The translations under genes and the position numbers were made by a program. 64,000 nucleotides of DNA from Takakia lepidozioides (Eukaryota > Streptophyta > Takakiopsida > Takakiales > Takakiaceae): positions 61,482,756 through 61,546,755 of the forward strand of contig CM060731.1 of the NCBI GenBank assembly GCA_030704615.1, given 5' to 3'. Shown piece after piece: positions 48,263 to 58,494 of this stretch. How positions within the stretch are numbered: the stretch's first letter is position 1; each line of letters opens with the position of its first letter. Below the pieces are notes generated by a model that saw only the letters and a program-made list of their open reading frames with translations, made no database searches and was not told the origin of the DNA.

Positions 48263-48604
48263 TCCGGTATAGGTGCGAATTATGTATAGGGTAAGGCCGA
48301 GGACGGGGGCCTTACCCTGGTAAAGACACAGCCAAGGATTTCCTTTACCATCGACGGCTGGGATCATCTAAATCGGACGGCTCACAAGAGCAAGAACCTT
48401 ATGCGACGTAAGGTGCCTTCCACTGGAGGAGAGGAGGAGGTGTAAGGTGCCCTGCTCACCTGGCATGAAAATTCCTCTGTGTAAGGCGCCATCCTCTCTA
48501 ACTAAAAAATCTTGGCCGGGTCTTTACGCGTGCATAATGCACTTTGCATTTTTTCTCTTTGTATTTATCGTGCCGTCGAAAACCAGAATTCATCGCTTGG
48601 CCGG

Positions 48605-48824
48605 GCGGGGCATTACACTCCCCTGTAATGCACTGGGCAGCGAGGCTGGTGCATTACACTGGGGTGTAATGTCCGTCCTACCTTTTTGACCCTTTTTGTA
48701 CCTTTTTGTTGCACGTGCTTTATGCAGTGTAATGCCATGAGTGGAGGGCATTCCTGGATTTTGGGGCCTTCCCTAGGCCAGTGCCCTCAAATCCAGGAAT
48801 GCCCTCCACTCATGGCATTACACT
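48605..48824. repeat. Cluster of GTGTAATGC palindromes with a 36-bp perfect inverted repeat
   Basis: Arm 48726-48761 begins AGTGTAATGCCATGAGTGGA and is exactly reverse-complementary to 48789-48824, with a 27-base loop. Two shorter hairpins built from the same word lie at about 48612-48633 and 48648-48669 (CATTACAC TGGG GTGTAATG). Six copies of GTGTAATG or its complement in 220 bases suggest a foldback transposon with nested terminal repeats. Confidence 0.85.
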
Positions 48825-49797
48825 ATACGTAATGTGCAGGCAGAGAATCGCCAAGCTTGTCAATTATGCAGGGGCTACCTGCCCCGCCTATATGGCTCCA
48901 CAATGAGCCTCTGAAACGGGAGAATCAGACGGCTGTTCTTGACCTAACTTGGAGCCAATTTCACAAGGGAAACAATATCTGTGCAGGCTGTGATGTTAGG
49001 AAACCACCAGTCGGTTGCTCAAGTGATTCGGGGTTCACCTACTGCTACCACTTGGGCATGGTATTGTCTGGTTTTGTGGCCTTTGCGTCTGGTCTGGGGT
49101 TCAGTCCTCTATACATAGCTTTTTGATATTTTCAAAACCAAAGGGAAGGGAGGCCTTGTTACTCAAACTAATGGAGGTGCAACAGGAAAAAATGACGTTG
49201 GTAGGGTCATAAGGCAATACAATGGGGGGAAACTTCCTTTTCATATGGGAGGTTGATTTCCCCCCCTCCTCCTGGAAGGGCCTGAATTGTGAGAAGTAAT
49301 ACCAAAAAAATTGAAAACTTTCTAGGGACACATGCATAAATGCAGTGCTAGTGGACGAGTTGCATCACCAAATGACTACAACAATTGAGAGGTAGTGTAA
49401 TCTTTATAACAATCAGTCGATCAAATCCAAAGTCTAAAAGTCTAAAATGATGCAGTCAAATTTGGTGGATACTTTCTACAGGATGTTCTGCAAGTGAAAC
49501 TTTCACACTGAGTGCTACTTCTCTAGCCGTAGGTGGCAAATCCTCACTTGAAAGGTTGTACTCCCGCAGGCAGTTCTTTCAACCCTGCAGTTTATTCCTG
49601 CCTTCAGAAAAAGCTGTCCATGACTCCTAAGGATCTTTGTGAAGCTGTAGCATCGCTCATTTCTGGCCACCCCATAAACTTACCAACATAGCCTGTCTCC
49701 GTACAAATCAGGGGCCTGAAGTTGCGGGTCCCTGAAGTCTGTCAATAAGCAGTTCAAAGTTGATCCAATTCTCAGATAAAAGAGATGGGAACTAGAG
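48825..49797. other. Region downstream of the RBR ligase gene
   Basis: Apart from a SINE-like piece at 49030-49110 no feature is recognised. The last part should contain the 3' UTR of the minus-strand gene ending at 49798. Confidence 0.4.
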
Positions 49798-52700
49798 TTA
49801 TCGGAGCTCCTCCTCCCCATGTGCAAAATTGCAGTGCTGCCCTGCAGTACAGTAGCCCCTTTCATAGAACTTACACAGCTTAGTCTTATAGAAGCGGTAG
49901 GATGGCTCCGTGTGATCATAGTGGAGATAATCCATCAGTTCATCCCCTGCATTCATGTCCTCATTAGGGCCATAGAAGTTGTTTGGTTCTTGCACATCAT
50001 CATCAGACTCAGTGTCAGAATTGATGGGAGATCGAACAATGTTTCGCTCGTCCCAAAGCTTGCAGCTGCAGGTTTGCTTCTTCTCTTTCCACTCTGCTCC
50101 GCATTTGTAACAGAACTCGTACCCACACCTGGACAAAAGAACAAGCGCTAATTTCATTGAATGGAGAGGAAAGCTGCTCTGCATACCAGTGGTGTGGTCT
50201 CTCTCTATCTCCAGTTGATGGTTGGATATCTACCGGGTTTAGATATATTTTTGGTCATGGGATCTGTAAGGTTCTGGTGACTCTATTGAGGGGTCCACAG
50301 AGGCCCAGAATAAGCAAATTGTTCAGAAAAAATTTGCTTGAGGTTTTCTCCATGGTGCTACAAGGGCAAGGGGAGGGAGAGCACCTCCAGTGAGTTTTCT
50401 CATGCACAAGCAAGACGTTAGCCTTAAGCTCGCATCTGTGCCAGGTCTCAGAGTTTGTGAACGAAAAACTGTCAATGATTTACCTGGATGTCATGGGTAT
50501 ACATATTGTTTCACCAATGAATGGGACCAGGAAATCTTGCTGAAGAGCATTATGATGTGCAAAGCATCAGTACCTGCGGGTTGATGCACCATAATAGCTT
50601 TGTCACCATTCACTATTCCTCATTTTGTTAGGCCTACTGGTTTAGGGTTAGGACAGTTTAGTAATCTTGCTGAAGAGTATCAGTGTACAAATGCAGTAGT
50701 AACAGACTGGTTTACACACCCAACACAAACTTTGTCATCCATTGACCATTAGTGGTTTTGGGTATAACATCATTTATTATAATCAGCTACTAAGTTCCAA
50801 GTTGCACTGGTGAAAGCATTGTCAAGAGGGGAGAAACACAGAGAGACAGAGTACCTGCACGTCATGTGGTAGCAACCTTCAGCAAGCTCAATCATACACC
50901 CGCATTTACAACAGCGCTGCCAGTGCTGGTTTGCCGCAAGCTTATAGAGGTTGCTGTCTTCACCATCCCGGAGGTGAGGAGGAATGGACTGAAAATCCTG
51001 GCATGACAAGTTCTGGTGCCAAGCCACTCGGCATTCCACACAGAAGTTTCGCTCACACACCACACACTTAGTGCGGCTGATAGTTGTTAGGCGATGTGCC
51101 GATGAGCTGGCCTGAGCACCAAAACAGGTTAGCATCAAAGATAGCTTGAGTGGAACATGTGCTAGCAACTACTCCAAATTATCAAATTAACTGTGTACTC
51201 AAACCTACAGTGAAGGAGAAACTCGGAATAGAAGGTAATAGAGCTGTACCAACTAAGCAGCTCAAAAATACAACTTGATTCTGGGGACTGCAAGAAGTGA
51301 AAGGGAACTGTAGATTTACCATCTGTGAAACAAACCCACTCTTGTCCATGAGAGCTGAGCAATTTCGGAAGGGACAGTAAACCCTGTCTCTTTCAGGAAT
51401 ACTGTCCTCTGCCAAGCGTTTGGTGAAAGAATTGAACACCTCTGAGGAGAGAAAGTTGCGGCACTCATCCACAGCTACCATTTTCGGGCACTTATCCTGT
51501 GGGGATGATTAACAAAGAAGAACACATTAGTTTGACTGTAAAGGCAGATTCCCTTCCAGCGTATTGGGATAAATTAAGCAGCGTGCCCAAAGAGAAACAA
51601 AAGAAGAGAAAGGGAATCTATTGCATCTGCAGAAGACCCAAAGGGCGCAATTGGTGAAAGAGAAACTTTATAACCTCCACAGGAAGCTTAGGGAGCTTAT
51701 TGGACAAACAAAAGACGACGGAATATACAATATTTGGGCCCCCACCAACCAGCTCACAGAGAGCCAGGGGGGGGGGGAGGGTGGCAAGGTGGCAAGGTGG
51801 TAGACACAACTCCCTGCCCATCAGGTCAGTCACAGAAGTGGTATATCTCATTGGTACTCACCATGGGGAGGAGACCTGAGAAACCCGAGTTTAACTGAAC
51901 ATTAAATCAGACAAAGAGCATGCTCCTATTCCAGGACAAACCACTCTGTGTGCAGAAAGAAACGCACAAATACCACTGCGGTGAATATTCCAAGCGATGA
52001 TGGGTATATATTCAATATTACCTGAGGACAGCGAATGCGGACCTGCCTTGCTTGCACTTGTACCTCTGCATGCAGCTTCATACACGCCACACAAAACTTG
52101 TGCATACACTCTTTCAGAGTAGCCATATCCAAGGGAGCCTTGTCTTCCAGACATATCCCACAGCGCTCAAGGATTGTCGTCCCCTCTCTGCCCTCTCTGC
52201 CATAGTGACCTTTGATCTCCTTAGCACATGGAATTTACTGGGGCTTTTGCAAACCGTGGGTTGTGGACTAACAAGGTGGAGCTACAAAAGTAAGAAATTA
52301 CTGAATCAATAAAATGTGATACATACCCACTTCTGTTTTTGGAGCCTGAAGTGCCTGTACACATATCTCCACCTGTACAGTTTGCTGACCTTGTGAGCTG
52401 TTTAGCCAAGTGGTTATTTATGGCATGTGTGGCCAGACCATTGACAAGCGACCCTGTCGCTTTGGGCAGGTAGCCGAATGAGAAACTGCTGAACTTTTTG
52501 GTACACTCCCTGACTTGGCCCAAGAGTTCTGCTAGATTCACCTTTTGCACTGCCCATATTTTATTTATCTGTCCCGCGCAAACAACGGGTCACTCTTGTT
52601 GCCTTTGTGAAGAAAAGTAACAGTATCGTGTGTCTAATCCCATCTGTTGGATAAGCAGACACCGAGCCTTGATTCAAACAAGAGAATTATGACTCCCAGT

Positions 52701-53520
52701 CACATCTTCCATATCCCTTTGCAAACACATCCGCTAAAAACGAATCTGAACACCGTACGACGTTGACATGTTGTGAATACCAAATGTTGTACTTCATCAT
52801 TCTATTGAGGTCAGGTCGAAGACAGACAAGCAAGGAACATAGAATTACTAACCTGATTGCAAACAGGTAGGGATGTCCCATAAGCCTCAATATCCTTAAT
52901 TTTCAACTTGTCAGCAAACGAGAGCCCATCCAGCAAAGCGTATACTCCGCAACATGCCGGCTCATACCATGACCTAGATACTTGCTCTGCTGCCACAAAA
53001 CTTTGCCTGCTGGATCAACCAATATCCAGCCTAACCCCACATGGCCCTCACTGCCATGTTCCCCTTGAATTATTAAACTAAAAGAGTAGCCACTATCACA
53101 TTGCGCTTGCGGACCCTCAGATGAAAACGGTCGCTCCATAATGTCACCATACTCCTCCCATTCATCAGCAGCCACGCAAGAGATTGATTGCGCAAACTCC
53201 CTATCATGCATTCGCTGCTGTAGCTGACGGGAAACCGCAAGGACCTCCTCCTCTGCCGCCCCATGGTCCACCACCTCCTGCTGGCATCGCTCAAGTTCCT
53301 GGCTCTGCATCCGCACTGCCAGCAACCCATCATCCGGCACCACTTCATCCACACTGGAATCTCTTCTGGCTGCCCAGGCATCGTACTCCACCCCGGCCGA
53401 GGCCGCAAGCACTTCCTCAATCTGCAGGTGGAAAGCGTAATCAAGGTCGGAATATACCGCCGACGCCACGGAGAGCTCGCGCGACTGCGCAGATACGAAC
53501 TCCAGATCGTGTGCCGCCAT
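49798..53520 (-). CDS. RNase H-like / RBR E3 ubiquitin ligase with C-terminal CCCH zinc finger (one apparent frameshift)
   Basis: Predicted to pass ubiquitin from E2 through a RING2 cysteine. Exons on the minus strand: 53520-52853, 52541-52327, 52187-52022, 51496-51320, 51111-50855, 50128-49798. If one base is restored in exon 1 the model gives 604 codons plus stop and all phases fit. Domains in order: N-terminal DLDYAFHLQIEEVLAAS; RNase H-like fold (VGLGWILVDPAGKVLW, LGHGMSRHVAEY, then ALLDGLSFADKLKIKDIEAY in another frame); RING1 (CGICLEDKAPLDMATLKECM, HKFCVACMKLH); IBR; RING2 with CCKCGCMIELAEGCYHMTC, where the Cys of EGCYHM is the expected catalytic residue; an acidic linker; and KLCKFYERGYCTAGQHCNFA followed by His, a CX7CX5CX3H finger. 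RNase H-like plus RBR is a known plant arrangement; the CCCH end is unusual. The frameshift near 52943 is a sequencing error or a disabling change. Confidence 0.85.
51767..51777 (+). repeat. Guanine homopolymer in an RBR ligase intron
   Basis: Eleven consecutive G bases are followed by repeated GGTGGCAA words, inside the intron between the exons ending at 52022 and starting at 51496. This is simple sequence and prone to assembly error. Confidence 0.8.
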
Positions 53521-53834
53521 GGCCAGTCCCTCCCCTACAGCCCTTCTGCCACCTTACTGCCCACTCACTTCTCTTCGTATGCTAAGCCAAACAAGAGAGA
53601 CGAACTTACCATAACACATAGGGCTGGTAGTGCTTTCTTTCCAGTGACATTAGGAATATTTCTCTGGACATTCCACATATTCCTTATATATTCCCAATCC
53701 ATCCCTATCTTGCTTTTCTGCACCTTGAAAATCCCATTCACTACCTACTACGTCAATTATGATAAAAGTAGATGAATATTTCTTTCAAAAGATGAACCAA
53801 AGAAGAGCACTGCAACATATTTCAGAGCTCTTCA
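53521..53834. other. Promoter-side gap between the RBR ligase and a LINE
   Basis: About 310 bases separate the ligase start codon from recognisable LINE coding sequence, so the ligase promoter must be short or include LINE DNA. No TATA or other motif stands out. Confidence 0.4.
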
Positions 53835-56800
53835 TTGACAGCACCGGGTCCAAATCGTCTAACCCCAATGTGTGGCCAAGCTTTCACACATTTCCAATCG
53901 TTTCTTCAAGCAGACCCGGCCAACCCTCTTAAGCTCCAACACCTCACCCGCGGCCTTCAAGCCATACCAAGAAAGTTGGACCCTGCTGAGCTGGAGCATC
54001 TGGATGCTCCCTTCACGGCTATGGAGCTCGAAGACGCTCTGGACCTCATGAACAATAACAAAGCCCCAGGCATTGATGGAATGCCAACTGAATTTTACAA
54101 AGCTCTTTGGTCGGACATCTCAGAGGATTTCTGTGCCATGGCCAATCAAATCAAATTAGAGGGCAACATGCCATCTGATTTATCGAAAGGGGTCATCACT
54201 CTTCTTCACAAGAAAGGTGACAGGGCAGATATTGGAAATTACAGGCCTATAACACTTTTAAATGTGGCATACAAGATTGTGGCCAAAACCTTAGCATTAA
54301 GAATTCAGCCTCTCCTCCCTTCCACTATTAGAACCGGTCAGGCCAGTTTTATCAAGGGAAGATACATCCTCGACAACGTTCTACTGGCCCAGGAAGCAAT
54401 ATCCTACGCGGAAAAAACCAACCAAGCACTGGCATTATGGCTCCTGGATTTCGAGCAGGCTTTTGACAGAGTAGACTGGGAATTTCTTCTTGCGGTGCTT
54501 AACAAGATAGGGTTGCCACCGGGTATTTGCTCGTGGGTTCAGATCCTGCTCTCTAACTCCTCCTGCATAGTCTCCATCAACGGTCATCTATCTAGACCAT
54601 TTCCACTGCAACGTTTGGTAAGACAAGGGTGCACTTTGGCCCCCTTCTTGTTCCTCTTTGTTGCCGACGCTCTTGGATATATGCTAGAAAACAACATCAG
54701 GGTAAAGGGCCTCATGCTTCAAAACCCCAGGTCCCAGCTCTGGTTACAAGTTAAGGACTCTATGTTCATAGATGACACGTTCCTTCTTCTAGAGGCTTCC
54801 CTTGCTACTCTCGAGGCTGCAAAAGAGACCCTTCGCCAGTTCTGTCTGGCTTCGGGGTTCAAAGTGAACTAGACTAAGACCAAAACCTTGCTGGTTGGGG
54901 ACCCTTCCATGTCCACCATTGGCATTGACCCAATCTGGGGAAGCAATCTAGGCCTAGTGTGGCTGAAGAATGGGGAGGCAGCTACTCTGTTAGATTATAC
55001 GATTGGGATCAATCTCACTGAAGAGCAAAGAATTGGCCCAATCATTGCTAGGCTCAAAGCTACGCTGGCCTACTATTTTCCCTTGCACACAGTTGAGTTG
55101 GCTGACAACAAGATGCAGTAAGAGGTACCGCCATCTGTGGCCCTAAACCCTACCCTCTGACAGGTGTTGGTCCTCCTGTAGGTGCTAGTCCTTGAGGACC
55201 TGCTATTGTAGTGGTGGAACTCCCACCTGAGCACTCCCTGCTACTGCCCCTGTACTTGGAGTACCCTTAACTCCAGTTGCACTACTTCCCACACTCCCTT
55301 CCCCCCCCCCCCACCCAGCCAGATCCAAGCTGCCCGCCTGATCCCCTTGAGCCGACACCTATGTTGGCCCGGGATCCAAGTGCTCCACTTGATCCAGGTC
55401 CAACAGGTTGGGATGTCTTGGTTGTAATCTCAACCTCAACTGTTGGGTCTACTTCTTCATACTCTTCATCTTCCAAGTTCTTCTCTTGGATTTCTTTTTC
55501 CTCACTTATATAACTCAACTGAAGTGGTGTTGGAGAGTCTGAACTCTTTGTTGGCTCTGCCACATCTTCATCTCCTTCTTTGGCTTGTGTTTCAGAAACT
55601 GGAATTCCTGCTCTTGGTGTTCCATGCCAACTCTGATCAAAGATTTCTGTCAAATCTTTAACCCAGGGATGTACCTCAGATGTTTCCCCTCGTGGTTAGG
55701 CTCTCCGCTTTGGCAATCTATTTGGAGTGCTTGGAACTCCTTCCGCCCCTTCCTCAGAAAACTGGAACCAGTGACCTTTCCTGAAAGCTTGAGGCAGCAT
55801 CTGTTCTTCAACTCCCCTTCACCCTCTGTTCAAGATAGGTCCTTGGCCAGAAGTGGGCTGCTTGGGAAACGAGAGGGATATCTCAGATCTAGCATTTATG
55901 GGTCAGCAGCCCCGCCTCCCTCAACTTATCTCTGGGAGCTTTGAGACTTAGAGCCGGCATTACTAACATTATTCAATCAATACCAGACTCGTGGAAGCTC
56001 GCCCTCAGAGATGGTATGGCTCAAGGCCTCATCAATGGGTTTCCTCTCCGTTACACAACACCCACGTTATCTACATCACTGATATCTCTGAGGACTTGCC
56101 AAACACCCTTTTGGGCTATGAGTTTCTGGCTGATACCTTCTCGGGGGCTCTCTCTCTCCTCTCCAGGCAGAAGATCTCAGCTCCCTTCATGAATGCCAAA
56201 CCAGTTAGGATCTGTCACTGGTCGGAAATAATGAAGAACTTCAACCCTCTGGCTCCGCTGGATAGGCCTCTCTTGTCCGGCTGGCTGCAGGCAGCAAATA
56301 GACCCAGCGGAGTGGAATTGGGCCTTTGGCAGAAACATTGATCCCTTCTTTACCTATACCGCCAAAAAAGGTTACAGAGCCCTTCAAAATGCAAGGCCCT
56401 TATTTCAAAAATGGAACGACAAGTGGGGGCATGTCCAGTTCCATCAGGAGAATTGGAAATGTATCTGGTCCAACGTTTGGGACAAGGCCAAATCGGCAAA
56501 ACTGTGCGCCTTCCTCTGGCGGGTGGCCAATAGGGTTCTCAATGTGGGTTAGTTCCTTAGCTTTATGCCACATGTATGCTCTTCTCTGCAAATGTTGCAC
56601 TGTCGGAACCATTGAAACTCTTGAGCACTGTTTGCTCTTCTGTACAGCCCCAAGCTCGATTTGGCCTTTGGTTCAGGCATTCTACGCCCCATGGGCAATT
56701 ATGGCCATGGATCAGGTTACCATTCTGCTCAATTACAATCAAGATACCAAATCCAAAGCTTGTACCTGCCCAGTGTTCGAAGCGTTGAGAGGGGCCACTC

Positions 56801-57200
56801 TATGGCACATCTGGAAAGCCCGATGTACTTGGACTCTAGACAGCTCCAACACTTCCACGTCTGCCCACCTTACTAAGGTTTTTTTTATGTCACAATAGCT
56901 GCTAAGAAGGCCTAGACCAACTTGTGTGCAGACATCGACAGAGCTCCAGAATGTGGACATTCCATCCTATCAGCATTCAGGGCGACCTGGGGGAGGCAAG
57001 GCCTCATTTGTAGCTGCATTCATGAGCACACCTGCATCTGGCCCAACACCATTCCGCTCCACTGGCAGCAACAAAGGGCCCTCCTCTTCGGCATCCCCGG
57101 AATTTGATACTTCCGAGATCAACTGGAAGCACATTAAGAAAGCTTCCAAATCTAGGCTCCTCTTTCATAGATAGATTCCTTCCCAAAATCAAAATTCTAG
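53835..57200 (+). mobile_element. LINE (L1-like), family B, reverse transcriptase and C-terminal finger
   Basis: An open frame of 345 codons (53835-54872) covers most of a non-LTR reverse transcriptase: NNNKAPGIDGMPTEFYKALW, NYRPITLLNVAYKIVAKTLA, FIKGRYILDNVLLAQEAISY, WLLDFEQAFDRVDWEFL, VRQGCTLAPFLFLFVADAL and FIDD at 54764-54775, where YADD is usual. A stop at 54870 is followed by more RT sequence to about 55121. From 55640 broken frames continue the L1-type C-terminal part, including the finger LCKCCTVGTIETLEHCLLFC (about 56586-56650). The endonuclease is missing from the 5' side. It is distinct from family A. The gap 55130-55640 looks like a later insertion. It is inactive. Confidence 0.85.
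55130..55640. other. Segment interrupting the family B LINE
   Basis: This part does not continue the reverse transcriptase. It has a run of 12 cytosines (55301-55312). Its minus strand holds an open frame of about 123 codons that is acidic (YISEEKEIQEKNLEDEEYEE) with a Gly-rich end. This resembles the variable linker of a Ty1/copia polyprotein, but I see no conserved motif, so the origin stays open. Confidence 0.35.
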
Positions 57201-58494
57201 GCTTCTGACTGCCAGGGACATTATGAAGCCGCAGACCTCCTCAGCATACGGTAATCTAGTGCATTTAGGCCTCGCTTTTCTGCAGCATTCTCTCCTTTAC
57301 GTTTTGTTCTCTTTGTTTTGTTTCTTCTTTTGGGGAGGAGGGTTCGATCAACCACATTTCCTGCCAACCTCCACCCTACTGTCAGAACCAGAAGGACTTC
57401 TCCTGGCCCCTCAGGCATGAAATCCAAATTGGGGTGATTGCATACTTAGCAAAACACTGCAATGTTACAGTCAATGGAGGAGGAGATGAAGATGGAGGTG
57501 AAGATGGAGGTGCAAGTGAAGATAGTGTGGATGCTGGAGATGAAGATGCAAGCAGTCAAGGGAGGCATCACCAAAGCTCGCATGAACATGACACACCCAC
57601 ACAAATGCAAGTGAGGAATCTATGTTCACAGGGAGCCCAACACAATTTGGTAGCAGACTGAAGGACTTCGGGCTGCTCTAGAGACTGTGTCTGCTCTAAT
57701 ATTCTGAGTGTAAGTTTCATACCCTGAAGCTGGGGCATTATCATTGCTGACTTGCCTTAACAGCCTCTCAAACGAATTTGAAAACAGTTTTATCCTTTCC
57801 ATCAAGTACTAGAATCCCTCCTGTTTTAACCTCAGCTCCCTGGTTTGCATCGTCACACACTGTATCTCGAGGTCGTGAGGTTTGATTGGGCCTCCCTTTC
57901 TTCAGCAGTGGATCTGAAACCTATTTAACAACATGGGCAACACAACCTCCGTCTGGAGATGATTCTGGCCTTATGTAAATCTTCAGCCAATTATTTGTAG
58001 TACCTTACAACTAATGGTGAAACTCTCAAAGCTAAGAAGCAGAGTTTTAAAATTGAGAGTAAGTCCACATCGTATATTCACACAAGAGAGAGCAGATGGA
58101 GGAAAACTTTCTAGTCAATTGAGTTGCATGGTTTGCAACTAAACTAAGACGGTACACCCCTCCAGTTTTGAATAAGAGCCTCCCATGGGCAAGGTCCTTG
58201 TTGTTGGTGGCTATTAGGTGCCTTTTGAAGGCTTGACCTGTGGTGCTTTAAAAATTTGTGTTCTCCACTTAAGATTGAAGTGCAAATATGATGACTGATA
58301 TATGTCCCACCATGACAGAAACAAGCCCAACAGGAAAGTGCTACAGCTATTCTTTTGTAAGTCTGCCCCAAGATTTCCCTCCATGGGTGTGCAGAGGGAT
58401 TGAAGACAACTAGTGGCAAATGCCAGTCGGGAATCGCAAAAGGCTTTTCTTTACACAGGCATGTGGAACGTACAAAGCCTGGGCCTCGCAGGAC
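57201..58494. other. Gap between the LINE and the F-box/LRR gene
   Basis: A T-rich stretch (about 57290-57335) may be the LINE 3' UTR. A short plus-strand frame at 57434-57661 encodes an acidic simple repeat (GGGDEDGGEDGG) built from GAAGATGGAGGT units. No gene is supported. Confidence 0.4.

Noticed and set aside
53184-53775. Long plus-strand Pro/Arg-rich frames
   Set aside because: They are opposite to exon 1 of the RBR ligase and reflect its GC-rich coding sequence.
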